From: CAYFVR01 sp046541515
GTDB taxonomy: Bacteria; Desulfobacterota; Desulfobacteria; Desulfobacterales; Desulfococcaceae
Direction of reading: 5' to 3'
DNA: 64,000 bases
Assembly: GCA_046541515.1 (NCBI GenBank)
Contig: JBKHDD010000008.1
Span: 3,562 to 67,561 of the forward strand
Part shown: in pieces, positions 8,781-15,976 of the stretch
Layout of the letters: every line of letters begins with the position of its first letter
Numbering within the stretch: position 1 is the stretch's first letter
Made by a program: the position numbers and the translations under genes
Notes under the pieces: generated by a model
The model's database searches: none
What the model was told of the DNA's origin: nothing
What the model saw: the letters and a program-made list of their open reading frames with translations, nothing else

Positions 8781-10417
8781 CCGTAAGCTGCGACATTTTG
8801 GCCGATCTGGTTCTCGTCAACGGCGACTTCCGCACCCAAGACCCGCTCATTCCCGCCGCCCGGGCGGTGGCGATCAAAAACGGCCGGGTGCTGGCGGTGG
8901 CCGGCGAATCGGAAATGCGGGAGCTGGCCGGATCGGGAGCGGAGGTGATCGACTTGGAAGGGCGGCTGGGACTGCCCGGTTTTTGGGACAGCCATTTTCA
9001 CTACTACGATTGGGCCATCGGCCGGACCCAACTGGAGCTGGCCGAGGCGACCTCGCTGCCCGACTGCATGGCCCGGCTGACCGAGGCGGCGCGAAACAAG
9101 CCGCCGGGCCAATGGATTCTGGGCCAGGGCTGGAACGAGGCCGACTGGCCCGAGGCTCGGCTGCCGACGGCGGCGGACCTGGACGCCGCCGCCCCGGATC
9201 ATCCGGTGATGCTGTTCCGTTGCGATCTGCACCTGGCCACGGCCAACACCAAAGCGCTGGAGCTGGCCGGGGTGGACGACAACACGCCCAATCCGCCCGA
9301 GGGGGTCATCGTCCGGGACGAAGCCGGAAAGGCCACCGGGGTGTTGCGGGAGATGGCGTCCAATTTGATCAAAACGGTCATTCCTCCGCCGACCGCCCAC
9401 GAGGCGATGGCGGCGATGGCCGACGGAATCCCGGCGCTCCACGCCCTGGGCCTCACGGGGATTCACGACATCCGGACGCCAGGCGGGGTGGAGTGGGTGC
9501 CGGCCTACACCGGCTGGCAGCGGCTGCGCCAGGAGGGACGGCTGGACCTGCGCTGCTGGATGAGCATTCCCTGCGAGCTGATGGACGAGGCGATCACGCT
9601 GGGCATGCGGTCGGGCTTCGGGGACGAGCGGCTGCAAATCGGCCACGTCAAATTCTTCCTGGACGGCGGCATGGGAGCCCGCACGGCCTGGATGCACGAG
9701 CCATACCTGGACACCGGCGACGCGGGGATGGTGACCTACCCGGTGGACAAGCTGGAACGGGCCATCCATCGGGCCGACCAAGCCGGTTTGGCGGTGATGA
9801 TTCACGCCATCGGCGACCGGGCCAACCACGAGCTGATTTCCATCTTCGAGCGGGTGCAACGGGACCGCTCATCGGACACGCCGCCGCCCGCTCTGCCCCA
9901 CCGGATCGAGCACGCCCAGATGGTCCGGGGGGAAGACCAGGCCCGCATGGCGAAGCTAGGGATCGCGGCGGCCATGCAACCCCACAATCTGGTGCTGGAC
10001 ATCAACATGGTGGACCGCTGCGTGGGCGAGCTGGGGCGCTGGACCTATTCCTTCCGGGATTTGATGGACGCCGGGGTGCCCGTAATTTTCAGCTCCGACT
10101 GCCCGGTCTGCTCCCCCGATCCGCTGGTGGGCATTCACGCGGCGGTGACCCGGCAGCGGGCCGACGGGACGCCGGAAGGCGGATGGTATCCGGATCAGCG
10201 GGTAACCGTGGACGAGGCGGTGGCGGCCTACACCATCGGACCGGCCCGGTGCTACGGCATGGGGGGGGAGTTGGGCTCCATCACGCCGGGGAAACGGGCG
10301 GACATCGTGGTGCTGGATCGGAATATCTACACGATCGACGCGGCGGAAATGGTTGGGGCGAAGGTGGATATGACGGTGTTTGACGGGCGTGTGGTGTTTC
10401 GGCGACGGGGGATTTGA
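8777..10417 (+). CDS. YtcJ-type metal-dependent amidohydrolase
   Basis: This 546-residue protein belongs to the amidohydrolase superfamily (Amidohydro_3, like N-substituted formamide deformylase). Metal-site motifs are visible: DSHFH (His73 and His75), MIHAIGDRANH, HRIEHAQM and SSDCPV. It starts inside the racemase stop (ATGA). It ends with the usual GKRADIVVLDRN segment that rebuilds the small beta domain. In this operon it probably hydrolyses an amide or N-acyl group of the imported compound, possibly releasing a proline-like product for the racemase. That pathway is inference from gene order only. Confidence 0.85.
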   Translation: MTVSCDILADLVLVNGDFRTQDPLIPAARAVAIKNGRVLAVAGESEMRELAGSGAEVIDLEGRLGLPGFWDSHFHYYDWAIGRTQLELAEATSLPDCMARLTEAARNKPPGQWILGQGWNEADWPEARLPTAADLDAAAPDHPVMLFRCDLHLATANTKALELAGVDDNTPNPPEGVIVRDEAGKATGVLREMASNLIKTVIPPPTAHEAMAAMADGIPALHALGLTGIHDIRTPGGVEWVPAYTGWQRLRQEGRLDLRCWMSIPCELMDEAITLGMRSGFGDERLQIGHVKFFLDGGMGARTAWMHEPYLDTGDAGMVTYPVDKLERAIHRADQAGLAVMIHAIGDRANHELISIFERVQRDRSSDTPPPALPHRIEHAQMVRGEDQARMAKLGIAAAMQPHNLVLDINMVDRCVGELGRWTYSFRDLMDAGVPVIFSSDCPVCSPDPLVGIHAAVTRQRADGTPEGGWYPDQRVTVDEAVAAYTIGPARCYGMGGELGSITPGKRADIVVLDRNIYTIDAAEMVGAKVDMTVFDGRVVFRRRGI

Positions 10418-10527
10418 ATGGCAAAAGCATTTTGATCCGCCTTGGGTAGCCTGGAAGCCTCTTCCAAGGCTTGTTGGCGTAGTTTGGTCGTTTTTTCTTC
10501 ATCCCTTGGTGTGGTTCGATAAACCCT

Positions 10528-11160
10528 TTATTGCAAAGTATATGTTTTCTCTCCCTTTTCGATAACGCCTAACAATTTTTGTTTGGCGAGTTGATATTCA
10601 CCGTCATCAATGAAACCATCTTCCCGAAGTCTATTCAGCTTATAAAGCTCATCGGCATATGAAAAATACGAACCGGCGGGATTCGAGTTAAAACCCGCGT
10701 ATTTTTCGTTGAAATATTCTTCTTGGGCCTGAAAAACGCTTTCCATAAAATCATCGATGGCTTCTTCATTGGGCACTCCTTTCAAAAAGCACAACGGCAA
10801 ATTATTCAAGGAGTAAAAAACCAAATTCTTTCTTGTAATAAAAAATTGGAATCCCGAATAGACCATCACGACCCCAAACCAAAAGAGGAAATCTTTGTTA
10901 AACACTCCTTTTCCCAGGTAGTTTTCGACAAAATCCATAAAAAAGAAAATAGAAGAAAACAGCCAAACGGCCAACCACAACTTGGAGTATTTTGAACGTT
11001 CTATCGGGGTTTCGATGATCGCCGAGAAAGGGACGGTATACGTTGTTTCTTCAAGCCCCTCCTTTTCGTAGCACTCAACTCCCTTTTCGGTAATGGAAAA
11101 TTTTCTTTTTTTCAAAAAGGCTTTTTGATAGAATGACACGCCGATCGTTTTCATTATCAA
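10528..11160 (-). CDS. Hypothetical membrane protein with C-terminal SHOCT domain
   Basis: This protein of about 209 residues has two hydrophobic segments (near residues 60-80 and 92-110). The C-terminal segment YADELYKLNRLREDGFI followed by DDGEYQLAKQKLL is a SHOCT motif, a short oligomerisation domain. Two starts are possible. The TTG at 11160 has GGGGGA 6 bases upstream and overlaps the TPR stop; the ATG at 11154 lies further from that site. It is probably co-expressed with the TPR gene. Base composition is clearly AT-richer than the neighbours, suggesting transfer. Function unknown. Confidence 0.65.
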   Translation of the reverse strand: MIMKTIGVSFYQKAFLKKRKFSITEKGVECYEKEGLEETTYTVPFSAIIETPIERSKYSKLWLAVWLFSSIFFFMDFVENYLGKGVFNKDFLFWFGVVMVYSGFQFFITRKNLVFYSLNNLPLCFLKGVPNEEAIDDFMESVFQAQEEYFNEKYAGFNSNPAGSYFSYADELYKLNRLREDGFIDDGEYQLAKQKLLGVIEKGEKTYTLQ

Positions 11161-12065
11161 TTGGTATCCCCCAAGAGAGCTTCATCCCTCCAGGGGATTT
11201 TTTGTTTGTATGATTCCAGCCTTTCCTTATATCTTAAAAGGGTGCTTTGATCATCCGGCCGCGAAATCGCTCGAATTGCCATTTCCTGATTTAGAACCGC
11301 CAGATCAAACTTCCCCACCTCCGCGTAAGCAGCCGCCAAGGTGTCCAGCGATTGTGAATCTTTCTGCAACAGGACGGCCTGTTCAGCATATTTTACGGCG
11401 CGCTCCCCATTCCGGAGCGATGGATCGGGCGAAGCAGCATAAATCCAGGCAGCCATGTTATAAGGCCACGCTTCCTTTGTCCCCATTTCAATGGCTATTT
11501 CGATGTCTGAAAGCGCCAAATCGAATTTTTTGGTTTCAAAATATACTTTGGCTCGATTTTTATACGGCTTGACATATTTGGGGTTCAATTGGATGGCCGA
11601 ATTAAGATCGGATAATGCCCTATCAAATTCCTTCAATTTTAAGTACGCAATTCCCCTGGAATTATAGGCCAAAAACAATTTGTCATCCAGATCGATTGCC
11701 TTGTTGAAATCATCAACTGCCTTTAAATATTTATCTTCCAAATAGAAATCGTTCCCTCTATTCAAATACGTAAGAGGCTCTTTTGGGTAATAATTTATCG
11801 AGGTTGAATAATTTTCGATTGATTTAACCCTGTCGCCCAGTTTTGAATAGGACAGTCCCATACCGTAATGGACCCTGGCCATTTGATAATTGTCTTTGAT
11901 CTCACTTTCCAACATTCTTTCAAAAATTTTTATTGCTTCGGTATGCTTTCCTTGGGTAGCCAGTGCCTCCCCCTTCTCAAGCAGTTGGATGGGCGTTGTT
12001 GCGAAGGCCAATTGAAATGAGCAAATTGCCAGAAAAATGACCCAGAAAAAATGTTTCAAATTCAT
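11157..12065 (-). CDS. Exported TPR-repeat protein
   Basis: This 302-residue protein starts with a signal peptide (MNLKHFFWVIFLAICSF...AFA). Several tetratricopeptide repeats follow, recognisable by YNSRGIAYLKLKEFDRALS and similar units of 34 residues. TPRs are protein-protein scaffolds, so no enzymatic role can be assigned. The gene is AT-rich. The same reading frame stays open upstream into the remnant of a MazF toxin gene, so its 5' region was formed where the toxin was lost. The downstream SHOCT gene overlaps its stop codon. Confidence 0.75.
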   Translation of the reverse strand: MNLKHFFWVIFLAICSFQLAFATTPIQLLEKGEALATQGKHTEAIKIFERMLESEIKDNYQMARVHYGMGLSYSKLGDRVKSIENYSTSINYYPKEPLTYLNRGNDFYLEDKYLKAVDDFNKAIDLDDKLFLAYNSRGIAYLKLKEFDRALSDLNSAIQLNPKYVKPYKNRAKVYFETKKFDLALSDIEIAIEMGTKEAWPYNMAAWIYAASPDPSLRNGERAVKYAEQAVLLQKDSQSLDTLAAAYAEVGKFDLAVLNQEMAIRAISRPDDQSTLLRYKERLESYKQKIPWRDEALLGDTN

Positions 12066-12128
12066 CCTATCCTCTTCTGCATAAAAAAATTGGATTTTTT
12101 TTTGGAATACTTTGGCACCATTGGCATT

Positions 12129-12212
12129 GCTTTTCCGACTCAAAATCAACATTGGTCGCAAACCGCCCTGCTCGCTGCCAATCACCGGATTCAAATCCGC
12201 CCAATGAATGTC
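12129..12212 (-). pseudogene. MazF/PemK toxin remnant
   Basis: Directly after the antitoxin stop the minus strand reads D-I-H-W-A-D-L-N-P-V-I-G-S-E-Q-G-G-L-R-P and then MLILS. This matches the conserved MazF N-terminus (GDIWWADL..PVxGSEQGGxRPVLI). The start region is broken: the expected ATG position reads CTG, and a TGA (12213-12215) sits just before D-I. After about 28 codons the similarity ends and the sequence runs into the TPR gene. The endoribonuclease core is gone, so this is a dead toxin. Confidence 0.72.
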
Positions 12213-12217
12213 TCACC

Positions 12218-12460
12218 TCAGTATTCGGGCCATCCATCGATCTCCATGGAAAATCCTTCTTCGGAAAAACTGCATTCGTAATCCGGGTCCAGCGCGGCGC
12301 ATTCCCGGCCCAATCGGGTCTTCGGGATGCGTTCCAACTTATCCGCGAAGGCTTCCTGAATGGCTTTGCTTCTGCTTGGATAAATCTTGGATTTGACCAT
12401 GGAATCGAGCTGCTTCAACAGCGCTTCGTCCATGGTGATGGCAATTTTCTTCGGGGTCAT
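12218..12460 (-). CDS. Ribbon-helix-helix antitoxin, MazE-like (orphan)
   Basis: This 80-residue protein has an N-terminal ribbon-helix-helix (KKIAITMDEALLKQLDSMV...SRSKAIQEAF). Its C-terminus is the ECAALDP...EEG...WPEY type seen in antitoxins partnered with MazF. I chose the ATG at 12460 because AGGTGG lies 5 bases upstream; a GTG at 12469 is less well placed. RHH antitoxins bind their own promoter and neutralise the toxin through the C-terminal tail. Here the antitoxin is intact while the toxin behind it is destroyed, so it may persist as a regulator of the downstream TPR/SHOCT genes or be an anti-addiction relic. Confidence 0.82.
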   Translation of the reverse strand: MTPKKIAITMDEALLKQLDSMVKSKIYPSRSKAIQEAFADKLERIPKTRLGRECAALDPDYECSFSEEGFSMEIDGWPEY

Positions 12461-12531
12461 TTTAACCACCTCAGTTATGTCAATAAATCATACCTCGTAG
12501 GGTTTCAACGAAAAACTGGATCGCTATTGGC

Positions 12532-13272
12532 TCATAAAAACAACCTCGCCACCAAACTCCCACCGATCCCGATCAACAGTGCCAAAACCATCTTCCGATA
12601 CACCTCTTCCGTCGTTTTCCGCCGAATTCGGCCCCCAAGATATAGACCAACCGCCACCGGCAAAATCCCGCCGATGGAAAGAACCATGATGGGCGCCGTA
12701 AGGATTCCGAGGGTCCCCAGCCCCGCCATCAGGAACACGGTGTTGATGGTGAAGGAGCAGTTGATGGTCTGGATGAACAGATCCCGGTCCATGTTCAAGG
12801 ACAACAAATACGGCATGAGCGGCATGATCTGGGAACCGGTCGCGCCGTTGACCAGGCCGGAGGCCAGTCCGATCGGCAGAAGAAGTTGCCTCTCCCGCGT
12901 TTCGGACAAGCGGAAACGTCCGCCCTTCAATCCCCAGAGGCCGTAAAGGAAGATCACCGCCCCTAAAATCCCCTTCGGAATCTCGTTTCGGCTTTGGGCC
13001 AAAAACACCATTCCGAACCCCAAACCGGGCAGCGCGCCGAGGTAGAGAATCCAAAATCGCTTAAACGCTTCAACGAAACGGCCCGCGTCCACCATGACCA
13101 TCAGATTGCTGGAAAGCGAAGGCAGGAACACCAAGGGAATGGCCTGTTTCAAATCCATGAAAAGGGCCAGGAAGCCGAGGCAAAGGGTGGCAAAACCCAA
13201 ACCGGTCAGCCCCTTCAAAAAGGAAGCGATGAAAAAGGCGGAGAAGGCGCTGATGATGGTTTGGGTTTCCAT
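12532..13272 (-). CDS. TauE/SafE-family membrane permease
   Basis: This 246-residue integral membrane protein has about seven to eight hydrophobic segments. It shows the paired G-rich family motifs: FLKGLTGLGFATL near residue 20 and GLASGLVNGATGSQIMP in the second half. The family includes putative sulfite, sulfoacetate or taurine-related anion exporters. The substrate here is unknown. It starts at the ATG at 13270-13272. It is 180 bases downstream of the DUF3179 gene, with a terminator between, so it is probably transcribed separately. Confidence 0.85.
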   Translation of the reverse strand: METQTIISAFSAFFIASFLKGLTGLGFATLCLGFLALFMDLKQAIPLVFLPSLSSNLMVMVDAGRFVEAFKRFWILYLGALPGLGFGMVFLAQSRNEIPKGILGAVIFLYGLWGLKGGRFRLSETRERQLLLPIGLASGLVNGATGSQIMPLMPYLLSLNMDRDLFIQTINCSFTINTVFLMAGLGTLGILTAPIMVLSIGGILPVAVGLYLGGRIRRKTTEEVYRKMVLALLIGIGGSLVARLFL

Positions 13273-13387
13273 AATGCAGGAAGAATGCCTCCCCTTGACC
13301 ATGGTTGGCAAGCGGACCGTCTTGGGCCTCGGCTTCTGAAAAACCGGGAGCAATCTCCGGAGCCATCCATCGAAGCGCACCGGAGGG

Positions 13388-13440
13388 CAAAAAAACGCGG
13401 GCGTCCCGCTCCTCCTTGAAACGAGACCGTACCCGCGTTT
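13388..13440 (-). terminator. Terminator after the DUF3179 gene
   Basis: On the minus strand the arms AAACGCGGG and CCCGCGTTT (13432-13440 and 13393-13401) pair across a loop of about 30 bases. A run of T (13389-13395 on the plus strand as A) follows. It lies 15 bases after the DUF3179 stop. The long loop lowers confidence. Confidence 0.5.
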
Positions 13441-13454
13441 ATACCCAATTCCCG

Positions 13455-14090
13455 CTACTTCAACAACCCGGATTCCGGATAATCCCACCGCCAGTTGCGC
13501 CACTGGGTGTCGTCGGATTCCCGCTTGGGAAGCCAACGGTCAAAGTGTTCGCCCTGGATGCCGCGAAGTCCCTCTTCGTAGGGATACCAGAGAGTGCCCG
13601 TCTCCTTGTCCCAAAGCACGAAGGTGTTGTCGTAGGTCCAGCCCGTGGGGGCGATGGTCAGAGTTCGGCCGTCGATTTCGCGGCTGTACACAGCCGCCAA
13701 GTCCATCAGCGGTCAGTAGCCCACCGCGATGGCGTCCCCGCCGATGCTCGAATTGGCGATTTCGTGCCGGGACAGCTTCCGGACCGACCAAGCCTTGGCT
13801 TCCTCTCCCTCGGCAATGCCGATCACGCGCATGGCGTCGTTGGCGTGTTTGGGCTCGGTGTCCAGATGCCCGTCATCCAGGGTCTTGAAGGTATGCCGCC
13901 CGATTCCGTACTGAAATTGGGACGGAACAAACCCCAGAGACTTGGCCTGGGTCACGTCCCACCGTTCCCCAAGTTGATCGACGATAAACATCTTATCCTT
14001 CTCGCGTTCCACCCGGGCCCCCCGCGCGGGAAAAACCGCGAGCAGCCCGGCGAACAGCGCAAGCACAACCAAGTTCCCGTTAATCTTCAT
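13455..14090 (-). CDS. DUF3179 family protein, predicted selenoprotein (in-frame TGA = Sec126)
   Basis: Read through one TGA (13713-13715), this is a full 211-residue DUF3179 protein. It has a signal peptide (residues 1-24), then EGEEAKAWSVRKLSRHEIANSSIGG, then AVGY-Sec-PL and IDGRTLTIAPTGWTYDNTFV. DUF3179 proteins carry Tyr-Cys-Pro-Leu at exactly the TGA position, so TGA replaces the conserved cysteine. The second cysteine of the usual CPLC is Met here. The frame is the same before and after, and both halves match the family. A SECIS-like hairpin with its loop 22 bases after TGA supports selenocysteine insertion rather than a nonsense mutation. The start ATG at 14088-14090 follows GAGGAGG. 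The protein is probably periplasmic; the biochemical role of DUF3179 is not known to me. No selA, selB or selC is in the window. Confidence 0.75.
13674..13703 (-). promoter_or_regulatory. Putative bacterial SECIS element
   Basis: Immediately downstream of the in-frame TGA the minus strand forms a perfect 7-pair stem GCGGCTG/CAGCCGC (core 13680-13697) with the tetraloop TGTA. An imperfect lower stem, GACTTG against GAAATC, adds four more pairs. The loop begins 22 bases after TGA and has G as its second base. Both features fit what is known of bacterial SECIS elements: a loop roughly 16-37 bases from UGA and a G among the first two loop bases. It lies within coding sequence, as bacterial SECIS must. 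Confidence 0.68.
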
Positions 14091-14551
14091 AAAACAACCT
14101 CCTCTTCCCAAATTCCCGGAACGGGCCATTCGGTTAGGAAGGCCACATGTTCCGACAATCGAACCAGTGAACATATTTTGTCGCGCTTGTCGGAGAAGTC
14201 GTTCCCAAGCGAAAACCATTACGCCGGGGACCAAAGGCGAGAAAATATAGGATTCGGACGAATCGGGAAAACGGAATGGTTTAAAAGATTGAGGGAATTC
14301 GATCAAACACGGGAGGAGGCAAAAAAAAGCCGCGGAGTTCCCAATTTGAGGGAAACGGGCGACTCGTTCCACATGCAAAGCGAGAAATGGATCAGGGGGA
14401 GCGGATGGTTTCCAGCGCGACCCACAAATCGGATTTTGGGAAAAGGTCAAGGAAAGTGTTTCTTAAAACCATAACAAATCGAAGAAACGACAATTGCGCC
14501 GAAACCAGTTCCGCCGAAACGGAAATCAATGGGGTCAGCCGGCCTGAAACC
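14091..14551. other. Gap without recognisable gene, between DUF3179 and anti-sigma genes
   Basis: About 460 bases. Only the ribosome site of the DUF3179 gene (14091-14103) is clear. I saw no convincing coding frame, repeat or terminator. The region should contain the promoter of the DUF3179 gene and the end of the sigma/anti-sigma transcript. An AT-rich patch with TATATT/AAAATATG-like words (about 14170-14255) may hold it. Confidence 0.5.
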
Positions 14552-14824
14552 TTACCGCGATTCGTCAGCGGCCCGCTGAAGGACCTGTTTGATCCGGGAA
14601 CGAGTGGATTCCGGCAGGCAGGGGTCATCCACCGTGAATTCCGGACCGTGCCCGTTCCGCACCGCCCGACGAATCGCCAATAATTCCTTCCGAAACCGGG
14701 AGCAGTGCCCGCACATCATCAGGTGCATCCACATGGCCATCCGCCGGCGCAAGGGCAGACTTCGATCAAAAGATTCGGAGACGATCAGGCTGACCTCCCG
14801 ACAATTCGGCATCCATTTCGACAT
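14552..14824 (-). CDS. Anti-sigma factor with zinc-binding HxxxCxxC motif
   Basis: This 90-residue protein has H-L-M-M-C-G-H-C near residues 37-44, the ZAS/zf-HC2 zinc motif of anti-sigma factors. It has no obvious membrane segment, so it would be a soluble anti-sigma protein. It starts 11 bases after the stop of the ECF sigma gene on the same strand, the standard pairing. It should hold the sigma factor inactive until a signal, often redox or zinc loss, releases it. Confidence 0.85.
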   Translation of the reverse strand: MSKWMPNCREVSLIVSESFDRSLPLRRRMAMWMHLMMCGHCSRFRKELLAIRRAVRNGHGPEFTVDDPCLPESTRSRIKQVLQRAADESR

Positions 14825-14835
14825 GGCCTCCCCCC

Positions 14836-15426
14836 TTACGCCGCCCCCGCGGCGACCCAGCGAATTTCGAGACATTTCCGGAGTCCCATCCGGGCCCGGT
14901 ACAGCATCACCCAACAGTTGGACGAGGAAATCCCCAATTCCTTGCAAATTTCCTCGGTAGTCCGGCCATCCACCTCCCGCATCAGAAAAGCGTCGGCCTG
15001 GCGCGACGGAATTTCGGAAAGACAGCGGTACAGCACGTCCAAAAACTCTTTCTGTTCGTGGACCTGCGACGGATCGGTATGCCAGCGGGGCGGCTTGGCG
15101 TTCCAATGACCCCGATGGTTAAACAGCTCCTCGGAAACGTCCGCCACCAATCCCGCGTCCTCCACCGGGGTTTCCCGTCCGTCCTGACGAAAATGGTCAA
15201 CGATCTTGTGCTTCAGAATGGCCATCAGCCACGTGCGGATCGACGAACGGCCATGAAAACTCCCGAGGCCATGAAGCGCGGCCACGAAGGTTTCCTGCAC
15301 CAAATCCTCGGCCACATGGGCCGCTCCCACCCGGGAAAGCGCGAACCGGTACAACAAATCGCCGTATTGATCCACCCAATCTTCCGGATCATCCATCGGC
15401 GGGCGGTCCTCCGGGGAATCGGTCAT
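14836..15426 (-). CDS. ECF-type RNA polymerase sigma factor
   Basis: This 196-residue sigma-70 family protein has region 2 (YRFALSRVGAAHVAEDLVQETF, here about residues 27-50) and region 4 (EVDGRTTEEICKELGISSSN, about residues 150-172). The unusual longer linker between them (about residues 90-125) contains several His and Trp residues. It is paired with the zinc anti-sigma gene immediately downstream. Targets cannot be read from the window. The sigma gene is divergent from nothing and lies just beyond the terminator of the ATP synthase operon. Confidence 0.9.
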   Translation of the reverse strand: MTDSPEDRPPMDDPEDWVDQYGDLLYRFALSRVGAAHVAEDLVQETFVAALHGLGSFHGRSSIRTWLMAILKHKIVDHFRQDGRETPVEDAGLVADVSEELFNHRGHWNAKPPRWHTDPSQVHEQKEFLDVLYRCLSEIPSRQADAFLMREVDGRTTEEICKELGISSSNCWVMLYRARMGLRKCLEIRWVAAGAA

Positions 15427-15470
15427 GCGTTCTCCTTCGCCGGCAAGGATTCAACCATGCCGGCCCTAAC

Positions 15471-15507
15471 AAAAAAGCGGGCACGCCACCCGAGGGGACG
15501 TGCCCGC
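15471..15507 (-). terminator. Terminator of the ATP synthase operon
   Basis: GCGGGCACG (15477-15485) and CGTGCCCGC (15499-15507) form a perfect 9-pair stem with a 13-base loop. On the minus strand a TTTTTT run follows (15471-15476). It sits 33 bases after the atpC stop, in the right orientation for that operon. Confidence 0.88.
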
Positions 15508-15539
15508 TTCTTATTGGATCAACCGTTCTTTTTTCCCGA

Positions 15540-15962
15540 TCAGGACCGGGACCGGCCTTCGGCCAACCGGAGACGCTCCAGCGCTCTTTCCAGGGCGGCG
15601 CGGGCGCGGACGAATTCCAGCTCGTCCTTGCTGCGCTCCGCCTCCAGCCGTTCCTGGGCGCGTTTGAGGGCCGTCTTGGCCCGCTCAAGATCGATATCGC
15701 AACGCCGTTCGGCGGATTCCGCGAGAATGGTCACCTTTTCGGGAAGCGCCTCGGCAAAGCCGCCGCTCACGAAAACGCACCGCTCCCGGCCGCTGGTGTC
15801 TTTGTATTTGACCGCCCCCACCTTCAACGTGCTGAGGAAGGGGGTATGGCCGGACAGGACGCCGAACTCGCCCTCGGTGCCGGGGGCCATGACAATCTGG
15901 GCCTCCTCGCTGACCACCGAGCGATCCGGCGTAACAACCTCCAACCAGATGCTTTTCGCCAT
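15540..15962 (-). CDS. atpC: ATP synthase F1 subunit epsilon
   Basis: This 140-residue protein starts MAKSIWLEVVTPDRSVVSEEA and has the beta-sandwich signature APGTEGEFGVLSGHTPFLS. A C-terminal two-helix region follows (about residues 90-135). Epsilon is part of the central stalk and inhibits ATP hydrolysis. It starts 14 bases after atpD and is the last gene of the operon, followed by a terminator. Confidence 0.95.
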   Translation of the reverse strand: MAKSIWLEVVTPDRSVVSEEAQIVMAPGTEGEFGVLSGHTPFLSTLKVGAVKYKDTSGRERCVFVSGGFAEALPEKVTILAESAERRCDIDLERAKTALKRAQERLEAERSKDELEFVRARAALERALERLRLAEGRSRS

Positions 15963-15976
15963 GAAATCCCCCTCGG

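Noticed and set aside
12470..12483. TTGACA just before the antitoxin gene (minus)
   Set aside because: It is too close to the start codon to serve as its -35; a -10 would fall inside the gene.
13455..14090. DUF3179 gene as a simple nonsense pseudogene
   Set aside because: No other damage is present, the TGA is exactly at the conserved Cys, and a SECIS-like hairpin follows. A point mutation or sequencing error is not excluded but is less likely.
14392..14628. Short minus-strand frame overlapping the anti-sigma gene
   Set aside because: Different frame from the clear zinc anti-sigma protein; no features.
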